From: Simmondsia chinensis
Lineage: Eukaryota; Streptophyta; Magnoliopsida; Caryophyllales; Simmondsiaceae
Assembly: GCA_018398585.1 (NCBI GenBank)
Contig: JAGTTD010000007.1
Location: 32,950,911 to 33,014,910, forward strand
Direction: 5' to 3'
DNA length: 64,000 nucleotides
Within the stretch, counting starts at the first letter, position 1, and each line of letters opens with the position of its first letter. The notes below the pieces were generated by a model. The model searched no databases. It saw nothing but the letters and a program-made list of their open reading frames with translations, and had not been told where the DNA came from. Positions 45,080-56,200 of this stretch are shown here, piece by piece. A program made the translations under genes and the position numbers.

Positions 45080-45785
45080 GATAACTTTTCAACCCGAATG
45101 CATATGAATGCTTGATTAACTACCTCAAACTTCCTCAGCCTCAGACCCCTTTCCCTCTTGGGACGACAAATCTTATATTATGAAATCAAATTTAAACCCT
45201 TTCTCGGCCAAAGCTTTGATACATAAAATACATAAGTGTGGGGAGAGTGGATCACCTTTCCGATCCCTTTACCCTATCGAATCGGCCCCACCTTGGAATC
45301 TTCGATGAGGATGGTTAATGATGTAGCCATGACGCTTTTGCATTTTTCAACCAATCTAAGTTTATGAGAAACCGATTCTACCCATGACGTTGCATAAGAA
45401 ATCTCATTCGACCCTATCGTACCTTTTCCATATTTAATTTAATTGCAACTTAGCCCGTTTTCCTTTCTTCCAACCAAATGCCACCACCAGCGAGGATGTT
45501 GTCATGAATAGTCCTACATGGGGCAAACGCCAGTTGGAAGGGCATTATAATGTTTCCCGGCACGAGTTTTAATCTACTAGCAATTATATATGACATTACG
45601 TAGATTAAGAGGTCCAAATTGGTTGGTAGTCTTGGGTTTCCGCGTCGAAGATTAGCTCCTAATAATGTCTCAAATCTCCAAAATGAAAGGCATTGGAACC
45701 ACCTCTCAAATAATTTATCGATTAAGCTAACTAACACCTTCATTCAAGAGGCTATTTGGTTGGTAAAAACGAGGCAGAAATGGAC
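45080..45785 (-). pseudogene. Degenerate L1 RT relic on the minus strand (copy B)
   Basis: An open frame of 97 codons (45,743-45,450) contains FETLLGANLRRGNPRLPTN, IIASRLKLVPGNIIMPFQLA and TIHDNILAGGGIWLEERK, matching the plant L1 region before RT motif A only loosely. Same relic as 11,791-12,560. Confidence 0.6.
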
Positions 45786-46350
45786 AATCCATACCCGCCC
45801 CCATTAACGGCTATGAGTGCGAAGTAGATACCCATACCCGCTTTGGCTAGTACAAATCTATACCCATATCCGCCCCCATTATATCATTACCTACCCCAAC
45901 AACAACAACAACAACAATAACAACAGCAGATCAAGTGCTACAAGGGCTCTAGCGTGAGCAGGGTTTGGGAGGAGTAGGATGTATGCAGCCTTACCCTATC
46001 AGGGGGATATCATTACCTACCCCATACCCGCCTAATGTGGGTATCAAACGATTATTCATACCTGCTCATTTTAATTATTTATATTTTATTTTACAATCTT
46101 ATTATAATTTGTTCTAATATTGAACACAAATTTGTATAATTAAATCAAATATGTACGTTTCTTATTTTTAAAAAATAAAATATTAATTGGGGTTAGCACG
46201 AGGAATATGTGGGTGGGGTGGGGCAAATATGGAGTAGTGCGAAGAGGGGTACCCATCCCATACTTATAGCTAATATTATAATTTATACCTAACTTATATT
46301 TATTACCTGTCTCACTTGTACTCATATTTGTCCCAAATAGAACTAGTACA
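45786..46350. repeat. Old repeat rich in tacccgccccc motifs (copy B)
   Basis: Orthologue of 12,561-13,110. It has tacccgccccc blocks at the left, gggtggggtgggg at the right and an AT-rich middle. It contains the RTE tail fragment at 45,894-46,008. Confidence 0.45.
45894..46008 (-). mobile_element. 5'-truncated RTE/SINE tail with target duplication (copy B)
   Basis: Orthologue of 12,661-12,769, flanked by atcattaccta at 45,883-45,893 and 46,009-46,019. Plus strand starts with caacaacaac repeats, marking the 3' end of a minus-strand insertion. Confidence 0.8.
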
Positions 46351-46394
46351 ATAGATAATAGATTTTACCGGACCCCTAGATGACCCCTAAGCTA

Positions 46395-46458
46395 AACAAT
46401 TCTTCAATTCAATCACACACTCTCTCTCTCTCGCTCGCTTCGCCCTGGTTGGTAACTG
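46395..46458 (+). promoter_or_regulatory. Candidate 5' untranslated first exon of the SDR gene (copy B)
   Basis: CT-rich tract (ctctctctctctc near 46,420) then CGCCCTGGTTGGTAACTG|gtaagtgag, a good plant donor. The matching acceptor ttgattgcag ends at 50,242. If real, the 5' UTR intron here is about 3.8 kb and contains both copy-B-specific insertions (47,888 and 48,730). Confidence 0.42.
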
Positions 46459-47285
46459 GTAAGTGAGTAGTCTAATTTCACTATTTCACTCAAATGATCT
46501 CTTTGTATTTTATTTTTTATTTTTCGGGGATTATTGTTGAGTAATTTTGCTCTCTTTTTCTTTTTAATTTTGTGGGGATGTGTTTTGGATATTGTTCATG
46601 GTGTTGCATTTTGTTTTGGCTACATTTTCATTGAAAATACTAAAACGGAGTATGACATTCACTATAAATTAGTATCTTCATTAGAACTTGTTATTTTTGC
46701 CAAAAAAATTCTAACATTACATATGATTTTGGGAATATATTTGGTGGTTTACCCCAACAATTGGTGGAATTCACTCAATTTTTGCTTAAACCACTGGCAT
46801 GACTTATTTATATTGTCATAATCAATTACTGTTTCAACAATTTTTGTATAAAAATGGTCATGTTTTTTAAAAAAATTATTGAATTCCGACATAGGTTATC
46901 TATTGATAAAATATTTTAAAATCAAGGTATCTCATTGTATATATTGAACTGTCAGGGTACCTAACTGCTCAAACCTTAGGTTACTAAGTGATAATTTCCA
47001 AATTATCTTTTTTCCCCAATTTACTCTGCATAAATTTCTCAGTATTTTCGTTCCAGCATTTTAAGGGGGCATGAACCCTGATATTCTGCGTGTTGGATAA
47101 TAGAACCATCGTTGCGCCTTCACTTATCAGTTTAAGCTTTTTAAAATAGTTGATTTGTTGACATGGTATTTAAGCTTTATTGTTTGAGAGATCAAATGGC
47201 AACAACCTGCACTCTTAAGTGTTAATATAATTTCAACATAAGGTATAGAGTGAGTCTATACACTATCCATACTTCAAACTCAATG
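46459..47285 (+). other. Proposed 5' UTR intron, first part (copy B)
   Basis: AT-rich, matching copy A except for about 175 bp missing near 46,615. Nothing else recognised. Confidence 0.35.
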
Positions 47286-47568
47286 GACACTTGCACGAGG
47301 GATGGCAATGGAGCAGGTCAAACCCGCTACCCGTAGATACCCACCTTGTATGAGGTGGGTATGGGTATAAGTGAGGCGGGTATTGGGTACGTGTCCGAAG
47401 TACCTGCCCCGTACTCGCCACGGGTATGGTGTAGGTAGGGGTATAGTGTAGTACCCGCCTTGCCCCACTCCATACCCGCCCCGACTCACCTTATGCCCAC
47501 CATATACTCACTCTATTTTGTAAAAATACGTGCTTAAATTCAATCATCGAAATTATATATCAATAATA

Positions 47569-47604
<36 letters not shown>

Positions 47605-47875
47605 ATATATATTGAGCTTTTAAAGGAAGTATTAAATAATTAATACGGGGGATATGGATAATCGTTTGGTACTCATATTAGGGTGGGTAATGGATACCCG
47701 TGGGTAATGGGACTGGTGTAGGTATGCGTTTGTACCCGCCGAGGTGGGTAGGGGTATCTACTTCATACCTGTGGCGGGTAGTGGGGCGGGTATAGGTATG
47801 GATTTGGGTGGCGGGTACGTGTATGGAGGAGGCACCCCCTATACTCGCCCACCGAGTATAAATTATTTTTGGCCC
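47286..47875 (+). repeat. hAT-like element rich in cgggtaccc motifs (copy B)
   Basis: Orthologue of 14,229-14,790, starting near gagggatggcaatgg. Its AT-rich centre has expanded into a TA microsatellite (about 47,572-47,611) that is much shorter in copy A. Confidence 0.5.
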
Positions 47876-47887
47876 TTTACCCACCAA

Positions 47888-48127
47888 AGAGGGCACCGAC
47901 ACGCCGTCACCGGATCCCATTAGAACTCCGAAGTTAAGCGTGCTTGGATGAGAGTAGTGCCAGGATGGGTAACCCCCGGGAAGTCTTCACCCTCAGGTTG
48001 GGGGCACTAGGAAACAACCTCTCTTTAGGTTAACACCCTGAAGAGGGAAGGCTGCATACATCCGCGCCCCCCCCCCGCCCCCAGACCCTGCGTAGGTGGG
48101 AGCCCTTGAGGCACTGGGTATGTTCCT
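47888..48127 (+). mobile_element. 5S-headed SINE present only in copy B
   Basis: Head: CACCGGATCCC-like start (gtcaccggatcccattagaa), GAAGTTAAGCGTGCTTGGAT, GGATGGGTAACCCCC. Tail: CAGGTTGGGGGCACTAGGAA, GAAGAGGGAAGGCTGCATAC, a C run, CCCAGACCCTGCGTAGGTGG, CCCTTGAGGCACTGGGTATG. It is flanked by tttacccaccaa (47,876-47,887) and tttacccatcaa (48,128-48,139). Copy A has the uninterrupted site at 14,796-14,810 (cctttacccatcaac), so this SINE inserted after the two copies separated. Confidence 0.92.
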
Positions 48128-48266
48128 TTTACCCATCAACTTAAGTTTTTAAGATAGTTGGTTTTTTGACATCAATTAACCCTGCTTTTTGGTAAATATT
48201 ATAGAAACCATTGAGTTATTACTTAAAAATTAAAGTAATTCTTCAACTTTTAATTTTATCTAGCAT

Positions 48267-48302
48267 GCCCTTGTGGCACTGAGTCTATTGTTGTTGTTGT
48301 TT
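48267..48302 (+). repeat. Minimal RTE/SINE tail fragment (copy B)
   Basis: Orthologue of 14,937-14,972: CCCTTGTGGCACTGAGTCTA plus TTG repeats. Confidence 0.6.
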
Positions 48303-48729
48303 TCCTTAACTGTAAGTTTGTATCAAACGACGAATTGCAGTTCTGTCAAATGTTGAAACTTATACGAGCAGTCAAAATCATGTGCATATTACTTGATTAG
48401 TTTAGTTTAAATTAGGCCTTCATATCACATCTCTTGCTGAACGTTTGATTTCGCTGATTGGTATAGTCGAAAAGAATTAGAAGGAATTGAAGTAGAAAGT
48501 CTAATTAACACAAAATTTATAGTTTGGTGGTTCTATTTGATGAAATAAAAATATTAATAGTTTGGGGGTTCTATTTGATGAAATAAAAATTAATAAGTTA
48601 CTTTAATTGCTGACAATTGTTCAGGGGATCTGTGTAGTGTTTACCCTTTCTTTCATAAGCAAGCCGAGTTCAACGAGAGGAGATTTGGAACTAGAATCTC
48701 TATTCGTATGACCTTAACCCAGCCATGTA

Positions 48730-50212
48730 TGTTACGAACTTAAAGATTATATTGTATTATAGCAAAAAGGGAAACAAACATAGATTTAGATAGGAGAGGG
48801 GAGGGAGAAACTAGAGAGAGAGGGAGAGACTAGAGAGAAAGAGCAATATTTTAAACTCATTCAACCTACCTCTTCTCTAACACAAGTCCCATATGCATAG
48901 AGTTAGAAGAGGATATAATTGTAATTAAAGACTAAACCTATTTATTTAATATCTAAAATATCCCTCATTTAACCTATATATTTTTGGATTGTGTTAATAT
49001 CTTTCCCTTTTAAAGATCCTTGTCCTCAAGGATTAAGGTATTAATACCCATATTATTAACACTCCCGGATCAAATACTAAAATTATAAATTTTAACCCCT
49101 TAAATTTTTAAAAATTTACAAAAAATTTTTTCTCTAAAATATCTGAAAAAGTGATAATTTAGTACTTAAAATTAGGGGCAAAATTGTAATAAAACTCAAA
49201 ATTTTCCCCCAATTTCACACTCTTCTTCTTCCTCAGTGAAAGCAACGAAACCCTAACCCTAGCACTAGCCAAGCGCCACAGCGGCGTTCAGGTCACATCA
49301 GGGGCGCGACGCCAAGGCGGAGGCAGCGGCGGCGGTGCGACGCCCTCTGTGGCGTCATCCCTTTCTCCGCTACTTCCAAGCGGCCGTTGGAGGCGTTCTC
49401 TGCCACCGACAGCTCGATTTTCTTGGCTGGAGATGGTGGTTTCGGTTCCTTAACAGTGGTCACGTTCTCAATCGAGCTCGGAGCTTCCGGTTTGTAGTCG
49501 TGGTTCTTCTCCTGATTGTTGTGCTCGGTGATCCCTTCGTCTGCCTTGTCCTTACCACCGTTGTTCTCCTGGTGGTTTTCTTCGCTGCCGGCGTTCACGG
49601 TCGGTGTCAGAGATTCCGACTCCTCAGTTTTCATTCCTTTTCCGGTCAGATCCGGCTCCACAACTTCGATGGTGGTCGGATCAGTGGTGTCGGTGGTGCT
49701 GGGGGCTGTAATAGGGGCAATAGAAGTATTTTTTATGCTTTTACGCAGAGACCTCCACTGTTGCCCCTCTTTACAATTTTCTTGAATTTTTTTTATACTT
49801 TTATCTAACCCTTTAGATATTTGCTCACATTTCTTTTGTATATTCAACCATTCAGCCACAACGATTTCATTTAGTGCGAAATCCATTGTTGAAGCCGAGG
49901 AACGCCTTGCTCTGAAACCAATGTTATGAACTTAAAGATTATATTGTATTATAGCAAGAAAGGGGGGAGATTACATAGAAGAAGGGTAAACAAACATAGA
50001 TTTAGATAGAAGAGGGGAGGGAAAAACTAGAGAGAGAGTAAGAGACTAGAGAGAGAGAGCAATATTTCAAACTCATTCAACCTACCTCTTCTCTAACACA
50101 AGTCCCCTATATATAGAGTTAGGAGAGGGTATAATTGTAATTAAGGACTAAATCTAATTAGTTAATATCTAAATTATTCCTCACTTAACCTATGTATCTT
50201 TGGAGTGTATCA
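48730..50212 (-). mobile_element. Small non-autonomous LTR retrotransposon, only in copy B
   Basis: 1,483 bp flanked by atgta (48,725-48,729 and 50,213-50,217); copy A has a single atgta at the same place (15,354-15,358). Two LTRs, about 48,730-49,000 and 49,922-50,212, start tgttacgaac or tgttatgaac. The element points left: on the minus strand the 5' LTR begins TGATACACTCC, the primer site TTGGTTTCAGAGC follows, then an ORF, then GTCCTTGAGGACAAGGATC and the purine tract AAAAGGGAAAGA before the 3' LTR. There is no pol. The motif before the purine tract is common in plant Ty3/gypsy elements, so I favour a gypsy-derived non-autonomous element. Confidence 0.87.
49293..49886 (-). CDS. Unrecognised 197-codon ORF carried by the small LTR element
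   Basis: Starts at the first ATG after the primer binding site (MDFALNEIVVAEWLNIQKKC). Residues about 1-55 are predicted to be helical and basic (QISKGLDKSIKKIQENCKEG), the middle (about 60-150) is acidic and rich in Ser, Thr, Pro and Asn, and the end is Arg-rich (ASHRRRCLRLG). It may be a gag remnant or a captured host fragment; I recognise neither. It lacks a zinc knuckle, protease or pol motifs. It is uninterrupted, unlike most element ORFs here. The base composition is GC-rich on the right-hand side (about 49,260-49,700) compared with the LTRs. Confidence 0.45.
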   Translation of the reverse strand: MDFALNEIVVAEWLNIQKKCEQISKGLDKSIKKIQENCKEGQQWRSLRKSIKNTSIAPITAPSTTDTTDPTTIEVVEPDLTGKGMKTEESESLTPTVNAGSEENHQENNGGKDKADEGITEHNNQEKNHDYKPEAPSSIENVTTVKEPKPPSPAKKIELSVAENASNGRLEVAEKGMTPQRASHRRRCLRLGVAPLM

Positions 50213-50242
50213 ATGTAATACTCTATACTATCTTGATTGCAG

Positions 50243-50262
50243 TTTATAAGCGCATATGATTC
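50243..50262 (+). promoter_or_regulatory. 5' UTR remnant before the SDR ATG (copy B)
   Basis: Twenty bases (tttataagcgcatatgattc) between the proposed acceptor ttgattgcag and the ATG. The LTR element ends at 50,212, leaving 30 bp of original sequence up to and including the acceptor AG. Confidence 0.45.
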
Positions 50263-53200
50263 ATGGCTGAGATGAGTGCAAAGAGAGTTCTGAAGGAGAT
50301 TTATAGGGTTGTAAAATTCATTTGCAGTCCAGAATTCTGGAAAATGGCTGTGTTATGGACATTGTCACTTCTCTTCTCACATTTGCAGCTGCTTGTTCAA
50401 CGCTTATCATCTCGCGAGCCCAATACATATCCTCGTTCAAAGCCGCAGAGCCTGACAATGTTTGGTGATCAGAGACCTGTTTGCATCATCACTGGTGTAA
50501 TTTATGCCAACTTGTCTATTAGTACATCAAAAAGTTTGTTTGGTATCATTTTCTAATTTTTGTTCTTGTTTTTAAGAAACAATAACTGAGTTTTAGAAAT
50601 GACCTTTTCTTGTTTGTAGTTTCAAATTTTATGTTTTGAAGAAACTAAAAATAAGAAGTCTTTTGGGAGAATTCTTCAGTTGCCAATGTTCATCAATGAG
50701 ACTTATCGGTTGCAGGCAACGTCTGGTTTGGGAGCAGCAGCGGCGCATGCTCTATCAAAGCAGGGCTTTTTTGTTGTTCTGGGTATTGGCCTTTCTTTCT
50801 TCTCTTCCTCAAGGTCCTCGCCCCACCCACCTGTTTTTTCTTGTTAAGCAGTCAAACGTGATATTTTTGAGGAAAAAAATGAACATCAGAAATGCATGAG
50901 TTGGTTCTTGTAAAAGCCTATTCATTTTCCTTTTGCTTCTCTTCTTAGTCGATGTTCACGGATTTTTCGAAATATCCTCACACCGGGGGTATATATGAAG
51001 TAACTGCTCAGTGAACGACTTATGTTTGAATTTAGTTTTGGTTCGTTTGTGTTATCTTGGGGGCTAGATAAGTAAACGAACTGAATTCAACTAAGCTTGA
51101 CGAGCTTAATGAGTCGAGTTCAAATAAGGTTTGGATCGTGAAAGTTCATGAATAGTTTATTAAAAGTTCATTAAAAGCTTGTTAGTTGCTTAATGTTAGC
51201 TTAATAATGGAATTGATAATGGCTTGTTAATCGCCGGGATAGCTCAAATAGCTCGTTAAACTTGAATAAGGTTGGGAGTGACTTTTTCCAATTAAAGAAT
51301 GTAGGTTGGCTTCGCTTGTAATCATCAATCAACTAAGTGAACTTCTCCTGAGATTAAGCTCGACTCGGCTTGATTATACTGACGAGCTGAGGCAACTGTC
51401 GGTTTGACCATTGAATTAAGTTTGAACACTGGTACAGGCTTAACTCAAACTCAAATATGGATTCATAAAATCTAGAGTTTGAACAAAAGGTGCTTTGCTT
51501 GACTTGGTTTGTTTACACCCTTGGCAACTTTGCTGCTTGTGCCATGTTCCTTGTTTTTTGGCCTTTTTCTTGGATATATTTCATGTATCGCGAGCTCCCT
51601 ATTTAGTTTTTGTTATGACATTCAGTTATACTTGCTTGTTATCTTGTTATTGATCTGTGACCATGTACACAAAGCTTGCAATGCATATCTATTACTTGCA
51701 TATGGTGAATGGATTCATTTGCCTGATATTTGCAGTTGGAAGGTCAAGTCATCTTTTATCCAAGGTATGGTTTGCGTAGTTGTTGGTCGCTTTTATGTTT
51801 CATTGAACTTCTGTTTTGGTAACCAAGATGTCTGAGCCAACTTACGTGCATCTCGAAGAATCCCTAGGTTACGTACACCACCCATTCCGTTTCTCTGTAT
51901 GTGACATAGTAAGTTGCGGCCCATAGACCCAGTGGTTGGCCCAATAAATTATTTACACTCAATGACATGATTTGAATCTCAACTAATGCTTTAGAAGGTG
52001 TCAGGTCCATGTGCCTTATGACTTCGGGGTTATGTTTCATTGAACGCCGTTGTATCTTACATATTTATTCTCCCTCATCCATGCCGTACTTGTCACAGAC
52101 TATATCAGAGATCAGAAAACAGAATACAATTGCCTATCTTGAAGCTTTTGAGGTTGATTTATCATCATTCTCTTCTATAATGAAATTTAAGGCCTCCTTT
52201 CAGCAGTGGCTCTCAGATATGAATATGCATTCTTCAGTTCAACTCCTAATTAATAACGCTGGGATTCTGGCAACGTCACATCGAATCACTACTGATGGCC
52301 TTGACGAGTAAGTGTCTTACCTACTTAATAAATGAGTTGGTATTTTATCTTTTCAGTATTTGATTACCTTAACCCGTTTTGGTGAATTTTGGAGCTGTAG
52401 TTCTTTAAAAGTTTGAGCTATCCTGACTATATTCTTGTTCGTCAGAATGATGATGACAAACTACATGGGTGCATTTTGTATCACAAAGATTTTGCTACCG
52501 TTACTCATAAACAGTCCTGTTCCTTCTCGGATAGTCAATGTCTCATCTTTTACACATTGGAATAGTAAGGATTACTCTTTCCTGGTTTTTAAGTTCTATT
52601 TTCTGGAAAAAAAAATAGGTCTTGGTGATATGATTCTATTAATTTTGATTTCTTAAAGCTGCAATTGTTGAGTTTTTGCTTCCTTCGTTTCTTGTCAACA
52701 ACTAGATTGACAATTCTGAGCATGTACCTCGCTTCATATCGCTATATCCGGCCATTGCTTACATGAATGGAAATTGGTGCTTGTTTGACTGTACTACGTG
52801 ACGTATTGCTCATCACACTGAACTTGAAAGAACATAAGTATGTACGAAAGAATAATTTGTTCTTATTGGGGGCTGATTTTTTAAATTGTTGCTCACAACC
52901 ATACCTGTAGGTAATGTCGAAAATTTTAATGTCGAAACATGAGAAATTTGATCTGGTGCTTCGAAGTTAGATTAGCATTTGAGATGTGTATCAAACTTGA
53001 GGGAAACTTGATTTAACCACTGGTTGAATTGTTTAGATAAGAGAGAATATCTTGTCGGTGGATTTATTTTTCTAGACTTACCAAATGACTTGTTGGCTAA
53101 TTATATCACTCGTAGAACAAATACTTTTATGTGTTAAATTTAATTTCTTAATCTAATACTCTACTTTTTAGGTTGCTTCTTGCCACTATTTTTTAAAAAT

Positions 53201-56200
53201 ATAATTACTTGGTATGAATTTTGCCTTTACGATGTTATCCTTTTAATAGTTCAATAATGAAATTCCATAATTTTTTATGTGTGTCTAGTATATTTTAATA
53301 TAAATGCCTGCTCCGTGCTCCTAACCTTTGAAACTTCCATGACGACCCCCTTTTCCCTTCCGTTTCATGTAATTATGCTTGCAACTATGCTAAGTTGTGG
53401 GTACTTTCACATTGATTGAATTCGGTCGTACACTCGGCTTAAAAATCTATGTTTCTAGTTAGTCGTTACATAGCTATTTGTTTCAAATTCAGTGACCCAT
53501 CCATTAATGTATTGCTTCAGTGAATGACATGCAGGTGGACAAAGAGTTCTTATATGGAAAGAACTGTTCAAAATTAATGTGGTATCCATCTGCACATATA
53601 TATGAATATACCAAGTGTAAGCAATTTTATATAAGACAGCATATGAATAATTCTCTCTTTTTATTCATGGGGCAGGAGTGTAAACACCTTTGTTCATGTT
53701 GCTATTGACAGTGTGCCTTCTTATTTTCTCGTACGAGCTTCATCGACAATTTAGTGTAATGGACAGAGCTTCTCGGTTGTCTGTCAAGTAAGTACGATTA
53801 CTATCTGCATTTCCCTAGAACTGATGGAACTCTTAACGTTTGGTTATGACCGTTAAATTTTGTGAAGTATTGTAACATGGATGACATGTGGGTCCTTGTT
53901 TTCATCCTAACCTTTGTGAAAGAATTTTGCAGCATGACTAAGTGCTGTAGCACAACTTTACAACCACCACCACCACCACCACCACCATCACCACCTAGTG
54001 CCTAAGAGAGGCTCCCGCCAAGGTAGGGTCTGAGAGGGCAAGATATACGCAGCTTTACCCCAGTGCTATCTTGTGGAGAGGCTGTTTTAAAAAGAATCCT
54101 ACTTCGTTAAATAAAAACAAGCATATCTAATGCAAAGAGGCACTACTCAAATCAAATGAAGCAACAAACAATAACACAGACATGCTAGCCTAAGGGCAAT
54201 GTCTAATGCGAACAGTTGGGTCGACCACACGTAATTTTAACTGCCACTTTGCTCTATCTGAAGCCATATCTTTAGTTAGGTTTAGGTGGGTAACGTCATG
54301 TCTAATCGTCTCTAGCCAACTTTTATTTGACTTGCCTCTACCTCTCTTCCAGTATGTATAATATGGCTGTCATATTTCCTAACATTGGTGGTTGACAACC
54401 TCTTAACATGCCCGAACCGTTGCAGATGTCGCCCCCGCAATTTATCTTCAATGGGAACTACACCTAATTTGTTCAAATTGCCTCATTTCTGATCATGTAT
54501 GTCCTAGTGTGTCCACACATCTACCTCAATATCCTCATCTCTATCACCTTCAACTGCTGGGTGTGGTGCCGTTTACTGGCCAACATTCAACATCATATAA
54601 CATAGTTAGTTTCGCTATTGGCTTATAATGTTTTCCTTTCAACTTTAGGGGAAACTTTTTATCTCACAATATTGCTCAAGCGATCTTCCATTTATGCCAT
54701 CTTACTCTAATTAGATTATTAACATATCGACTCCGCCATCTTGTTGCATGGAGCCCAAATATCGGAAACATTATTTTTTCGGTATGCATTTTGTCCCGAT
54801 CTTCACTTCCAGTACGCTTGGTCTGGTTATGGTAGCACGACTTTGCTACCTAAAAACTTGAAAGTATTTTTCATGCTAAAAATAATTAATTACAAAGCTA
54901 GTTGAAAAAAAAAAAAAAAAAGAGAATCACGACTAGATAATCAAGAAGTTAAATACTAAATTAACATGGAAACTACATCTCTAAAGTTAAGTAACTAAAT
55001 TATTCTAGTAACAACAACAGAAGAATAATTTAGTTACTTTTATTTTAGAGATGTAGTTTCCATTTTAATGTAGAATACCCTATTGACTAAAAGGATATAT
55101 CATATTCTATCATATCAAATGGTCTAACAAAATCTGATAAAAAATCATATTTTTTACGATCATTAAACCTCTTTTTCCATGCATAACTAAGAACATTAAC
55201 TACTCAAGCTTGTACTTGCCATTTATGGTGCACATTTTGATTCTGACTTTGTAGCTGCAAATGATCTTGCCTGTTCTATCAGATTCTGACTTTGTCTACT
55301 TCTGGTTTCTGCCCATGCATTTTGTGTTTACTGTGAATGAACCATGCTCATTTAATTTCGTTGCTTCATTATAATTTTGCTATGTTCTTAGTGCTGCAGA
55401 TCCAGGGGCAGTACAGACGAATATCATGCGGGAAGTACCTTCGTCTCTTTCCAAACTTGCATTTGCAGTCTTGAAAATTCTTGGACTGCTGCATTGTCCT
55501 GAGAACGGAGTCAACTCAATCCTTGATGCAGCTCTCGCACCTCCAGTAAGTTGTTCCTGCTTTAACAGCCACGCCATGTCAGAATATAGGGTTGTTTACA
55601 CCCATAGTCCTTGTACTTTGCCTGCTTTGTCAATTTAGTTCTTAGACTTTAATTGTGTCATCTTAATCCTTGTACAATTTACATTTTGTCAATTAACTCC
55701 TAAAGTTAAATTGAAGTTAAGTTAATAGCGTAATTTCTAACTCCACAATCTTGTTAGATGTAGATAACTCATTACATGTCCACCTGTTGACCCAATTTCT
55801 AACTTGTGACCCGACCGTTAAAAAGTGCGCCACCAACTTAATATAAATTTTACTTAAGGACCAAATTGACGCAATGCAACTTGTATAGTGACTAACTTGT
55901 AAATGGTCTTAGAATTTCATACTTCAACAGTAGAAATGCACCTAGGTTAGGTTCAGCTTTTAGTACATGTTGGGTGTGCTGGATCAAGGATGAACTCATT
56001 CTCTTTGCTCTTTTCTGAATCCAAGCTTCGTAATATTTGTGTGTGTTTATGTGCCAATAAGGCCTTGGTTTAGTAGGGGGGAAAAAAAACCGAAGTTATG
56101 GTTCTAGGATATGAGGTCTGAGGCTGAAGTCCCCATATCCACTTAAATTCTGATCATGCCACGTAGTAATTTTTTTCTCCCTTACTTGTCTGTGATGCAA

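Noticed and set aside
49335..49808. Plus-strand open frames inside the small LTR element
   Set aside because: They are shadows of the minus-strand ORF that follows the primer binding site and fits the element's direction.
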